Below, piece after piece: positions 8,312 to 16,826 of a DNA stretch of 64,000 bases (positions are counted from its first letter, which is position 1; every line of letters begins with the position of its first letter). Made by a program: the position numbers and the translations under genes. The notes below the pieces were generated by a model. That model was not told the origin of the DNA. It made no database searches and worked only from the letters and a program-made list of their open reading frames with translations. Where the stretch lies: the NCBI GenBank assembly GCA_020055655.1, contig JAIPUR010000004.1:1-64000 (forward strand), in the 5' to 3' direction. Source of the DNA: Methanosarcinaceae archaeon. GTDB taxonomy: Archaea > Halobacteriota > Methanosarcinia > Methanosarcinales > Methanosarcinaceae.

Positions 8312-9331
8312 ATGAATGAAATGACACTTAGAGATCGCTTTATATCTTCAATTAAAAGAAAAAAGACTGATAAGGTCCCTGCATGTTCTGTTACTCAGAC
8401 TGGTACTCTAGATCTTATGAAGCTTACTGGAGCTTACTGGCCAAAAGCACATTTCAATGCTGAAGATATGGCTGCTCTGGCTGTTGCTGCTTATGAGTTA
8501 GCAGGCCTGGAAGCTGTTCGTTACCCATTTGACATCACATCTCCTCTTCCTATGGATATGATCATTGAAGGAAATGTCGAAACTCAACCTTCGATCGTGA
8601 AGTTTCCCTGTGATGAAAAATCTGACCTGGATAACATTGATATTGAACAATTGTTTGATTCGGGCAGGATGGATACTATTATAGATGCAACACAGATCAT
8701 CCGGGACAAAGTCGGTGATGATGTACCTTTGATTGCAGGTGCCCCGGGTCCGGCTAATGTTGCGTATGGTCTTGTGGGTCCGAACAACTATCTTACGTGG
8801 ATGATCACTGATGAGGATACTTTTGGAAACATGGTTGATATTGGGGTGGAGTTCTCCCTTGAATATTCTAATACTCTTTTGGAGAATGGTGTAGATGCTG
8901 TCTGTATGCCTGAATCAAATGCTGGCCCGGATCTTATGCCTCCTCAGTTATTTGAATCCATGATAGTTCCTGCATATAAGGAACTAACTAGCAGATCAAA
9001 GGGTTTGCTTATAATGCATATGTGCGGGGATGCAGTGTGGATAGTTGACCCTATGGCAGATTCCGGTTTTGATGCTATCAGTATTGAAGAGAAGGTAAAT
9101 ATGGAATATGCTAAAAAAGTTATGGGTGATCGTGTTTGCATCATAGGAAATGTGTCTTCTGCAGGCACTCTTTTGTGGAAGTCAGAAGATGATATAATAG
9201 CTGAAGCAAAACAGTGTCTTGATGATGGTGTGGATATTCTTGCTCCAAGTTGTGGATTTGCTCCTCGTACTCCTCTGGATAATATGAAGGCACTTGTTAC
9301 TGCAAGAGATGAATATTATCTGGAAAAATAG
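8312..9331 (+). CDS. Methylcobamide:CoM methyltransferase, MtaA/MtbA family paralogue
   Basis: A 339-residue UroD-fold methyltransferase of the MtaA/MtbA group, which moves a methyl group from a corrinoid protein to coenzyme M. The zinc ligands are H236-M-C238 and C314 (in SCGFAP). N-terminal KTDKVPACSVTQTGTLDLM is the usual substrate-loop region. AGGTGA lies six bases before the ATG at 8312; the GTG three codons earlier is part of that ribosome-binding site and is rejected. It differs clearly from the mtbA-like gene at 13122, so the window encodes two distinct enzymes of this type. Its corrinoid partner is unknown. Confidence 0.85.
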   Translation: MNEMTLRDRFISSIKRKKTDKVPACSVTQTGTLDLMKLTGAYWPKAHFNAEDMAALAVAAYELAGLEAVRYPFDITSPLPMDMIIEGNVETQPSIVKFPCDEKSDLDNIDIEQLFDSGRMDTIIDATQIIRDKVGDDVPLIAGAPGPANVAYGLVGPNNYLTWMITDEDTFGNMVDIGVEFSLEYSNTLLENGVDAVCMPESNAGPDLMPPQLFESMIVPAYKELTSRSKGLLIMHMCGDAVWIVDPMADSGFDAISIEEKVNMEYAKKVMGDRVCIIGNVSSAGTLLWKSEDDIIAEAKQCLDDGVDILAPSCGFAPRTPLDNMKALVTARDEYYLEK

Positions 9332-9335
9332 TTTT

Positions 9336-9387
9336 ATTATAGTACTTGTAGTATTATAGTAGTACTTGTAACACTATTATAGTACAA
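9336..9387. repeat. Three AT-rich direct repeats with ATTATAGTA core
   Basis: Just after the methyltransferase stop codon there are three copies of ATTATAGTA at 9336, 9353 and 9376. The first two continue into a shared ACTTGTA. They may be transcription-termination sequence or a degenerate iteron-like array upstream of the oxidoreductase gene at 9501. Confidence 0.4.
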
Positions 9388-9500
9388 TTAGTGCAATATG
9401 ATTTGCATACAATTATATTATTAATGTATCCGTTTGTAGTATAATATACGTATTATGTGAAGATCTTCCGGATGTATATATTTAGATATTGGTGATCATT

Positions 9501-11669
9501 GTGGCATTTGATAGATTATTTGAAACTGAAAGCATTGGAAAATGTAAATTGAAGAATCGAATAATTATGGCTCCAATGGGCAATATCAATATGGCTGATC
9601 CAGTTGGCCGTCCCATGAATAAGATGATCGATTATTTCGTGGAGCGGGCAAAAGGTGGAGCTGGTCTTCTAATAACAGGACTTGTGCCTGTGTCATATGG
9701 AATTGATCCCACTGTTTCTGAAGATAATGATACTACTTATTTTCCGCGAATAGATGGAACTTCACGCACACGATTATCAGGATGGAGGGATCTTACTGCT
9801 GGGGTAGATCCCTATGGTGCAAAGATGTTCATTCAGCTGACAGCAGGACTTGGGAGAGTTGGTTCTCCTGAGGTGTTGATGAAGGGAAAGATCTTGAGAT
9901 CTTCATCTATAAATCGTAATTTCTATATTCCTCAATTGCCGCATCTTCCCTTTTCTGACCGAAAGATCCGGAAAATTGTGAAAAGCTTTGGTCAGTGTGC
10001 TGTGAACGCAAAGGTTTCTGGTTTTGATGGTGTGCAGTTGCATGGCCATGAAGGATATCTGATGGATCAGCTGACATCCAGTCAATGGAATCGGAGAAGA
10101 CTTGGCAGGTACAGGAACAAGCATCAGTTCGGAATCGATGTTGTTAAAGAGATCAAGAAGCGTTGCGGTGATGATTTTCCTATTCTCTACCGTCTGGATC
10201 TGACCCAAGCATTACAGGAAAGTTATGGTGATGATGTTTTTAAAAAGCGCTTTGGTGGGAAAGAACGTAGTATTGAGGACGGCCTGGAATTTTGCCGATC
10301 CCTGTATGAAGCAGGAGTGGATGCCTTTGACGTTGATAAAGGGTGCTATGATAATTGGTTCTGGCCACACCCTCCTGCTTATTTTGATGATGCCATTTAT
10401 GCAGAGGAGCTTGCAGGAAGGCTAAAAGAGTTCTTCGAAAAAGAGGGAATAGATGCTAAAGTTGTAGCTGTTGGTAAAATGGGAAAACCTGAGGTTGCGG
10501 AGAATGTATTGGAATCCGGATGGGCAGATTTTGTTATGTTGGGCCGTCCTCTTCTTGCAGACCCATATTGGCCACAAAAAGTTAGGGAAGGTCGTATCCA
10601 GGAAATAGCTCATTGTATTGGTGATCACGAAGCATGCCTTGAGTCCCTTAAAATGGGTGGGCATCCCTGCTGCTCTGTAAATCCTTATGCTGGTTTTGAA
10701 GATTCGAAAAAGCTTGTTAAAGCTGAATCCATTAAGCGGGTTGCTGTCATTGGTGCTGGTCCGGCTGGTTGTGAAGCAGCTATGACTGCGCACCTGAGAG
10801 GTCATGATGTTACTGTTTTTGAAAAGGATGATCGTATAGGTGGTCAGCTTTATGCAGGCAGCAAGATGTACATCAAACATGACGTTAAACAATATCTTGA
10901 TAATCTTGCTTATCAGATGGAACTTTTGATGAATGATGGTCTTTCTGTTGAGTTCAACAGGGAAGTATTGGCTGCTGATCTGAAAGGTAAGTTCGATGTG
11001 GTGATATGTTGCAATGGACTTCGGGTGAAAGCTCCTTTTGTAGACGGGATGGATAATATTGGATATCAGGAGGTACGTCCTTTTCTGCTGAATGATATGA
11101 CATTGCCTGAAGGTGCGCAGAAGGTTCTCGTAGTAGGAGGTGGTGTTATTGGCTGCGAGGTCGCCTATTCACTTGCCTATGAGCAGGGTATTGATGCTAC
11201 TGTAGTCGGGCGAAATAATTACCTGATGCCTGATACTGTTCAGACCAACAGGGGTCAGATGATGTGGATGATGATGGGAAACGGCTCCCCTTCAGGCAGA
11301 AAAAGTTCAGCATTATCGAATCCTATAAAGGTTTACAATGCTTCAGAACTTGTTAAATTATCCGGGGATAAGGCATATTTACGCGTTAATAGGTCACGTG
11401 CAGAACCATATACTCCGTGGAAGCCATTGATTCCTGAAAATGTTGTAAATCCATTTGATAGTGTTCTTGATCCGCATAATGTGGAAGAACACGTAATTGA
11501 TGTAGATTTTGTGATCTTTGCTACGGGTGGAGTGCCTGATGATGAACTCTATTATGAACTATTGGCTCAAAATGCTGCAAATGAAATTTATTCAGTGGGT
11601 GATTCCAGTAAAACCGGGCGAGTGTGGGATGCGGTCAATGGCGCCAATGAAGTTGCCCGCAATATTTAG
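9501..11669 (+). CDS. FMN/FAD/Fe-S oxidoreductase of the trimethylamine dehydrogenase / dienoyl-CoA reductase family
   Basis: A 722-residue protein. Residues 1-350 are an Old-Yellow-Enzyme TIM barrel binding FMN (LKNRIIMAPMGN, GFDGVQLHGHEGYLMDQ, VGKMGKPEVAENVLESGWAD). The Fe-S segment follows and then an FAD/NAD(P)-binding half with VAVIGAGPAGCEAA and VLVVGGGVIGCEVA. The Fe-S segment has C372, C379 and C391, but the second canonical cysteine is D375. Start: GTG at 9501 after GGTGAT; an upstream in-frame TTG is weaker. Family members oxidatively demethylate amines or betaines, or reduce enoyl-CoA. Its place between methyltransferase genes suggests a methylated amine or an electron-supply role, which is inference. 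Confidence 0.8.
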   Translation: MAFDRLFETESIGKCKLKNRIIMAPMGNINMADPVGRPMNKMIDYFVERAKGGAGLLITGLVPVSYGIDPTVSEDNDTTYFPRIDGTSRTRLSGWRDLTAGVDPYGAKMFIQLTAGLGRVGSPEVLMKGKILRSSSINRNFYIPQLPHLPFSDRKIRKIVKSFGQCAVNAKVSGFDGVQLHGHEGYLMDQLTSSQWNRRRLGRYRNKHQFGIDVVKEIKKRCGDDFPILYRLDLTQALQESYGDDVFKKRFGGKERSIEDGLEFCRSLYEAGVDAFDVDKGCYDNWFWPHPPAYFDDAIYAEELAGRLKEFFEKEGIDAKVVAVGKMGKPEVAENVLESGWADFVMLGRPLLADPYWPQKVREGRIQEIAHCIGDHEACLESLKMGGHPCCSVNPYAGFEDSKKLVKAESIKRVAVIGAGPAGCEAAMTAHLRGHDVTVFEKDDRIGGQLYAGSKMYIKHDVKQYLDNLAYQMELLMNDGLSVEFNREVLAADLKGKFDVVICCNGLRVKAPFVDGMDNIGYQEVRPFLLNDMTLPEGAQKVLVVGGGVIGCEVAYSLAYEQGIDATVVGRNNYLMPDTVQTNRGQMMWMMMGNGSPSGRKSSALSNPIKVYNASELVKLSGDKAYLRVNRSRAEPYTPWKPLIPENVVNPFDSVLDPHNVEEHVIDVDFVIFATGGVPDDELYYELLAQNAANEIYSVGDSSKTGRVWDAVNGANEVARNI

Positions 11670-12151
11670 GAAATTTGCATGTTTTGAGGCAATGTTTTGT
11701 TTAATTTTATGTAAGCCGTCCCTGTGATTATATAATTTGTAAATTATATTAACATCATTATGTTTTTGGTTTATAGTGGCGTATGTGCTTGATGCACCTT
11801 GTCAATAACTACTGAAATTGATATAATCGAATTTATCGATATACATTATACTAAGAATTCACTGTCATTAAATCAAATTAACTTGTTTGTATCTTCACAC
11901 CTCTGCAGCAACAACAATGATGTTTTTATCAAAGCTTTGATTTCTATCAACGTCATGATACTACAAAAATGAGTTAATTACTCCAAATGAGAGATTATAT
12001 ATATGGCTACTCAAGTACTGATTTATACTCAATGATTACAAATTCATGATTTGTATCGTTGGCTCAGAAACTAATCATTTGAATGTGATTTATGATGGGG
12101 TTTTGAATTGTCCTATCATTGATCACGAACTAAAATATTTGGAGGCATTTA
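11670..12151 (+). promoter_or_regulatory. Long intergenic region with promoter and leader of the corrinoid protein gene
   Basis: About 480 bp without a gene. A TATA box (TTATATATATGG) lies at about 11995-12005, giving a leader of roughly 120 bases before the ATG at 12152. The leader contains 12050-12077, a segment that is nearly repeated at 25211-25236 near the UroD-family gene (shared core ATCGTT-GGCTCAGAA). GGAGG precedes the start codon. The first 300 bp hold nothing I can recognise. Confidence 0.5.
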
Positions 12152-12811
12152 ATGACAGACGAAATTATACAGGGACTCACCGACGCAGTTATCAACGGTA
12201 AGAAAGACCAAGCAATAGAATTAGCTCAGAAAGCACTTGATGAAGGCGTAGACCCATATAACGCAGTTATCGATGGTCTTGCAGAAGGTATGAAGACAAT
12301 GAGTGAAAGGTACGATGCAAAGGAAGTATTTATGCCACACCTTCTCATAGCGTCCAACACAATGTACGGAGGTATGGACATCCTTACACCACACATCAAG
12401 CTAGAAGGTGGCGGAGAAAGAAAAGTTCTCGTAATCTGCACTGTAGAGGGTGACGTACACGATATCGGAAAGAACCTCGTAAAGACCATGATGAGCGCAA
12501 AGGGATTCAACGCAATCGACCTCGGTAAGGATGTACCAATCGAAGACATCGTAGCTGCAGTCGAAGAGAACAAGGCAGATATAGTCTCCATGAGCACACT
12601 CATGACCTCCACAATGGACAACATGCAAAAGGCTATGGACCAGATCAACGCAAAGGGTCTTAGGGACAAGGTAAAGATCATCATCGGTGGAGCACCAATC
12701 ACACCTGACTTCGCAGAAGAGATCGGAGCTGACTTCACAACAACCGATTCAATGGAAGCTGCAACCTGGGCAATGGAACAGGCAAATGCACTTGATGAAG
12801 GTAGATGGTAA
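12152..12811 (+). CDS. Methyltransferase cognate corrinoid protein, MtbC/MttC/MtmC type
   Basis: A 219-residue two-domain cobalamin protein that carries the methyl group between methyltransferases. Residues 1-88 form the helical cap domain (EGMKTMSERYDAKEVFMPHLL), and residues 90-215 the Rossmann-like B12 domain with D101-V-H103-D-I-G106, where His103 is the lower cobalt ligand. Size and motif match the methylamine corrinoid proteins. Which substrate it serves cannot be told: no mtmB, mtbB or mttB gene lies beside it. Codons are noticeably more biased (GTA, AAG, ATC, GAC) than in neighbouring genes, consistent with high expression. mtbA follows 310 bp downstream. Confidence 0.88.
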   Translation: MTDEIIQGLTDAVINGKKDQAIELAQKALDEGVDPYNAVIDGLAEGMKTMSERYDAKEVFMPHLLIASNTMYGGMDILTPHIKLEGGGERKVLVICTVEGDVHDIGKNLVKTMMSAKGFNAIDLGKDVPIEDIVAAVEENKADIVSMSTLMTSTMDNMQKAMDQINAKGLRDKVKIIIGGAPITPDFAEEIGADFTTTDSMEAATWAMEQANALDEGRW

Positions 12812-12841
12812 TTTATCTTTAAATAAATTAATTTGCTAAAA

Positions 12842-12890
12842 TACTGAAATTTGTACGGTTCTTAAGCTGTACAAATTTCTAATTTCAGTA
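12842..12890 (+). terminator. Large hairpin after the corrinoid protein gene
   Basis: An 11-bp perfect inverted repeat (GAAATTTGTAC at 12846-12856, GTACAAATTTC at 12869-12879) separated by 12 bases. An overlapping alternative pair, TACTGAAATT at 12842-12851 and AATTTCAGTA at 12881-12890, could form instead. It may protect the 3' end of an abundant mRNA or switch between two folds. There is no strong T-tract. Confidence 0.55.
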
Positions 12891-13032
12891 CTTGTAATTG
12901 CGATTGAGTGGGCGTCAATCAATCGGTTGTCAGGGTTGGTTTATTTCACTGTAACGGTTGGTTATGTTACGGGCTTATTCGTTTTTATAATTTGTATGCA
13001 AAATTATTTGTGTGGTGTATGATTGGGCACCA

Positions 13033-13084
13033 TTTTTAAATACCAATTCAAACAATTAATCTTGCCTAACTGAGAACCAGTTAG
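13033..13084 (+). promoter_or_regulatory. mtbA promoter with palindrome at the presumed start site
   Basis: TATA-like TTTTTAAATACC begins at 13033. About 25-30 bp downstream, near the expected transcription start, is a perfect inverted repeat CTAACTG (13066-13072) / CAGTTAG (13078-13084) with loop AGAAC. The position suits an operator or an mRNA 5' hairpin. Confidence 0.5.
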
Positions 13085-13121
13085 TCTATTATCCATTAAA
13101 CGATACTAGGAGTTTATTTCA

Positions 13122-14138
13122 ATGGCTGAATATACACCAAAAGAAAGATTAGCACGTGCATTGAGAGGAGAACCTGTTGACAGAATGCCAGCAGTATCCT
13201 TCACACAGACAGGAACAGTAGAGCAGATGGACGCATGCGGAGCAGCATGGCCAGAGGCAAATGAAGATGCTGAGAAGATGGCAACACTCGCATCAGCAGC
13301 ACACACAGAACTTGGCTTCGAAGCTGTACGTGTTCCATTCGACATCAGCGCAGAAGCTGAATTCTTCGGATGTGGCATCAAAGCAGGTACAAAAGAACAG
13401 CAGCCATCCGTGAATACCCACGTTGTAAAAACCATGGAAGACGTTGAGTCACGCAAGGGCTTCGATATTAACACCGGTAGGATTGGTACGATCTGTGAAT
13501 CCATAAAGATCCTTGCAGACAAATATTCTGAACTTCCAATCATGGGAAGTATGCTTGGTCCTTTCTCCCTTGCACAGCACATGGTCGGAGATGACTGGTT
13601 CATGGCAATCATGACAGAACCAGATTTCGCACAGGCAGTTATGGATCTCACAATAGATTTCAATGTCCAGTATGCGAACAAGATGGTAGACAACGGTGCT
13701 GACACAATGGTGATCATTGACCCAACAGCAAGTGCAATGCTCATCGGTGAAGAATACTTCAAGCAGCTTGTAGTTCCTGCACACAAAGCTATTGTTGATG
13801 CAATGGAAGCAAGAGGTGTAACAACCGTCGTCCACATCTGTGGTGACACAACACTCAGTCTTGGACTCATGGAAGAATCTGGTTGCACAGGTATCAGCGT
13901 TGATCAAACTGTAGATATCGCAACAGCAAAGAGTAAGGTAAGCAGAGCAACAATTCTCGGAAACATCGATCCTGTAGCTGTACTCTGGAAGGGAAATCCT
14001 GAATCAGTTGCTGAAGTTACACAGAAGGCAATCGATGACGGTGTAGATATCATCGCACCTGGTTGTGGAATTGTAAGCAAGTCACCAAATGCAAACCTTA
14101 AGGCAATGGCTGACACTGCAAAGAAGCACACCTACTAA
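13122..14138 (+). CDS. mtbA: Methylcobamide:CoM methyltransferase MtbA
   Basis: A 338-residue zinc enzyme that transfers methyl groups from methylated corrinoid protein to coenzyme M in methylamine-dependent methanogenesis. Zinc ligands are H238-I-C240 and C315 (GCGIVS). Sequence stretches such as [20 protein letters not shown] and [19 protein letters not shown] correspond closely to what I know of Methanosarcina MtbA. It has strong codon bias like the corrinoid gene upstream, and its own promoter. GGAG precedes the start. It should receive methyl groups from the 12152 corrinoid protein among others. MtaA is the main alternative, but the N-terminal sequence favours MtbA. Confidence 0.88.
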   Translation: MAEYTPKERLARALRGEPVDRMPAVSFTQTGTVEQMDACGAAWPEANEDAEKMATLASAAHTELGFEAVRVPFDISAEAEFFGCGIKAGTKEQQPSVNTHVVKTMEDVESRKGFDINTGRIGTICESIKILADKYSELPIMGSMLGPFSLAQHMVGDDWFMAIMTEPDFAQAVMDLTIDFNVQYANKMVDNGADTMVIIDPTASAMLIGEEYFKQLVVPAHKAIVDAMEARGVTTVVHICGDTTLSLGLMEESGCTGISVDQTVDIATAKSKVSRATILGNIDPVAVLWKGNPESVAEVTQKAIDDGVDIIAPGCGIVSKSPNANLKAMADTAKKHTY

Positions 14139-14165
14139 GCTTAAAACTAAACATAAATCTCTTTT

Positions 14166-14206
14166 CGGGAAGCCGTCTTTCACGGCTACCCGGATTATTA
14201 TTTTTG
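14166..14206 (+). terminator. Intrinsic-type terminator after mtbA
   Basis: A GC-rich stem CGGG-A-AGCCGT (14166-14176) pairs with ACGGCT-A-CCCG (14182-14192) around a five-base loop, with one A:A mismatch, followed by a T-rich run (ATTATTATTTTT). This is the clearest terminator in the first 15 kb. Confidence 0.75.
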
Positions 14207-14425
14207 ATTTGCTATTAATTACGTATCTATTTTATTATTATCTGTGTCTATGTCAATTCATTATAATTCTGAATTCTGATGGAAACATTTAATTCCTCAA
14301 ACACTATCAATTATGCAGGTTCGATTTAAGCAGTCGCGGTTCTCTAAAAACAGTTTAATGTAAGCGTTTAATTAGCTGTTTTATATTATTCTGTGTCCTG
14401 TAAAAAACAAAGGAACTATGGTACA

Positions 14426-15295
14426 ATGTCGGGAAAATCTTCTGTAAGAAATTCAATGCACCATTTCTGGGTAAACACTTGTTCATCTCATGGATGTATA
14501 TTGAGGGATAAGGGGAGATTGCTATTAACTAATGTATGGTATTTCCCCATTTTCATGCTCGTTACAATTTTCGGTACGTTAATACTGTATACTTATACCT
14601 ATTCAGGCGATGGTGTTTCCGGTGATCTGCGAGCTGAGTTCCTGCCGACTCTTATTCTTTCATCTTTGTGGCTTTTATTCTGGAAAAACAGTTGTTCTAA
14701 AGGTAGGATATTCCTTGTAGTTGCATCAGTTATTGGGCACGTACATGAAGTTCTGGGTGTACAACACGGCTACTTTACCTATCTTGGTGGTGCCTATGGC
14801 GGTGTTCCGCTTTGGCTTCTTCCTGGTTATGGTACTATATTCTGGTCTGCTCACAACTTATGGAAAGGATTTGAGGGTGCATTTTCAAAGCAGCACTGGT
14901 TCCATTATGTAAATTACTATTTACTTGCAAGTTCGATACTTTTACTGCTTCTAGATTATTTCGTCTTTAGTTTATCTCATGATCTTGTAGCGATAACGCT
15001 CAAATTCGTTATTGTATTCATGCTTTTCAAGGGAATTGCTGAGCTACGACTTGCTTATTTTGTTGCCTTCTTCACTGTGCTGACTGAATTTACAGGTGAG
15101 ATCTTGGGTGCATGGTCTCATCCAAATTTTTCTTTCTTTTCACTCATGGCTGGATATGTTTTCCTTCTATGGGTGTGCATGACGCTTCATGATTACCTCA
15201 AGGGTATTAAAAAATGGGGTAAAATAGAAGCTGTGGCAGCAGTTGTTATGGTAACATTTTATATACTATCACTACTGGGCTACTTTGAAGTTTGA
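14426..15295 (+). CDS. Polytopic membrane protein of unknown function
   Basis: A 289-residue protein with about seven hydrophobic helices. A conserved-looking segment in the middle reads GHVHEVLGVQHGYFTYL and then GGVPLWLLPGYGTIFWSAHNLW, and a later one ELRLAYFVAFFTVLTEFTGE, placing His and Glu residues within or near the membrane. This is loosely reminiscent of carotenoid-modifying DUF422/CruF-type membrane enzymes, but the match is weak. The ATG at 14426 is preferred over the GTG at 14393 because AAAGGA lies upstream and the intervening residues look noncoding. The dehydrogenase genes at 15392 and 16827 follow on the same strand. Confidence 0.6.
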   Translation: MSGKSSVRNSMHHFWVNTCSSHGCILRDKGRLLLTNVWYFPIFMLVTIFGTLILYTYTYSGDGVSGDLRAEFLPTLILSSLWLLFWKNSCSKGRIFLVVASVIGHVHEVLGVQHGYFTYLGGAYGGVPLWLLPGYGTIFWSAHNLWKGFEGAFSKQHWFHYVNYYLLASSILLLLLDYFVFSLSHDLVAITLKFVIVFMLFKGIAELRLAYFVAFFTVLTEFTGEILGAWSHPNFSFFSLMAGYVFLLWVCMTLHDYLKGIKKWGKIEAVAAVVMVTFYILSLLGYFEV

Positions 15296-15391
15296 TTATT
15301 TGGCCATACATCTGCCACTAACATAGAAGTGGGTCAATGCAATTGTTTTTGACCCAACTTATTAATAATTGCTAATACAAAATAGGTTCAA

Positions 15392-16801
15392 ATGGATCCG
15401 GATATTCAAAGGGTTTTTCAATTGCAGCAGAAGCGGGCACCTGAGCTTGCTCTTCTGGATCATCACGCTCGTATAGAGCGTCTGTTGCGAATTGATCGCT
15501 ATCTCAAAGAGGAAAGTCATGTTGCAGAGCTTTTTGATGCTATGCAAAAGGATTTTCGTAAACATGAGGTGGAGGTAATTGCTACAGAGATTGGCGTTGT
15601 GCAGGCACAGATATCTCATGCGTGCAAAAAATTACGGCCCTGGATGAAACCACAGAAGATAAAAACTCCTTTTCCTATGATGGGCACCAGTTCACATATT
15701 GTTCATGAACCAAAGGGTGTTGTTCTTATAATAGCTCCATGGAATTATCCCTTCAATCTTTCTTTTGTGCCACTGGTGTATGCTATTGCTTCTGGGAATG
15801 CTGCTATTGTCAAGCCCAGTGAAGTATCTGCAAACACTTCATTTTTCATCAAGAAAATGATTAATGAACTATTTGATGAAAGTGAAGTAGCTGTTTTTGA
15901 AGGTGGCCCCTCTATAGCAGAAGAATTATTGGAGCAACCATTCAATCATATTTTCTTTACAGGCAGTCCTCAAGTTGGCAAAATAGTCATGGCTGCAGCT
16001 GCGAAGCATCTCTCTAGTGTAACACTGGAGCTGGGTGGAAAATCTCCGGCTATTGTGGACAGTACTGCCAATGTGAGGAAGGCTGCCAGAGGAATTGCCT
16101 GGAGCAAACTGGTCAACAATGGTCAAACCTGCCTTACTCCTGATTACTTAATTCTTCATGAGTCAATATGCGATACTTTTGTTGAAGAGTTCATAATGGC
16201 AGTGCAGGATTATTACAATCCCAATGGCCTTGGTATTGAAAATTCTCCTGACTATTGTCGTATAATCAATGAACATCATTTCCAACGTTTGAAGTCACTT
16301 TATGACGATGCCATCTCTAAAGGCGCTGAAGCATTGGTAGGTGCTCAATTCAATAATTCTGATTGCTTTATTTCTCCTACTTTGCTGGGCAATATCTCTG
16401 ATGATATGGACATCATGAAGGAAGAGATATTTGGTCCTATTCTTCCATTTGTAACATTTTCAAAGCCTGGTGAGGTTGTAGATATTATTCGTCAGAAACC
16501 CAAACCACTTACTCTTTACATTGCAAGCAAGGATGAAGGTAACATTGATTATTTTATGAAGGAAACATCTGCTGGTGGTACAGTTATCAATGATTACATG
16601 CTTGGCTACAGTAACCCTTACCTTCCATTTGGCGGTGTGAATGACAGTGGTATTGGAAAATCTATGGGTGTCCATGCATTCAAGGCATTCTCCAACGAGA
16701 GGAGCGTTATACGTCGGAACTGGGGAACTCTAAGCATGCTTTACCCTCCGTACAATGATCGTATACGCAGCCTGATACAATTACTTTACAGGTGGATGTA
16801 A
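15392..16801 (+). CDS. NAD(P)-dependent aldehyde dehydrogenase, ALDH3-like
   Basis: A 469-residue ALDH that oxidises an aldehyde to an acid. The general base is E213 in TLELGGKSP, the catalytic nucleophile is C247 in NNGQTCLTP, and the cofactor-binding IIAPWNYPFNLS and FTGSPQVGKIV are present. Shortness and the PWNYP / C-terminal PFGGVNDSGIGKSMG pattern place it in the class 3 (fatty or aromatic aldehyde) branch. It ends 25 bp before an SDR gene, so the two are likely co-transcribed and may act on successive alcohol/aldehyde steps. The physiological substrate is not evident. ALDHs of this branch are unusual in methanogens, hinting at acquisition from bacteria. Confidence 0.85.
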   Translation: MDPDIQRVFQLQQKRAPELALLDHHARIERLLRIDRYLKEESHVAELFDAMQKDFRKHEVEVIATEIGVVQAQISHACKKLRPWMKPQKIKTPFPMMGTSSHIVHEPKGVVLIIAPWNYPFNLSFVPLVYAIASGNAAIVKPSEVSANTSFFIKKMINELFDESEVAVFEGGPSIAEELLEQPFNHIFFTGSPQVGKIVMAAAAKHLSSVTLELGGKSPAIVDSTANVRKAARGIAWSKLVNNGQTCLTPDYLILHESICDTFVEEFIMAVQDYYNPNGLGIENSPDYCRIINEHHFQRLKSLYDDAISKGAEALVGAQFNNSDCFISPTLLGNISDDMDIMKEEIFGPILPFVTFSKPGEVVDIIRQKPKPLTLYIASKDEGNIDYFMKETSAGGTVINDYMLGYSNPYLPFGGVNDSGIGKSMGVHAFKAFSNERSVIRRNWGTLSMLYPPYNDRIRSLIQLLYRWM

Positions 16802-16826
16802 CTATTCCATATTTCGTGGGTTTAAA

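Noticed and set aside
13106-13888. Long minus-strand open frame of about 260 codons opposite mtbA
   Set aside because: It is antisense to a gene with a full set of MtbA motifs and strong codon bias; the translated sequence is Ser/Pro/Ile-rich with no domain.
12152-14138. Pyrrolysine-containing methylamine methyltransferase gene beside the corrinoid gene
   Set aside because: No open frame interrupted by a single in-frame TAG with MtmB, MtbB or MttB sequence was found upstream or downstream of the corrinoid gene.
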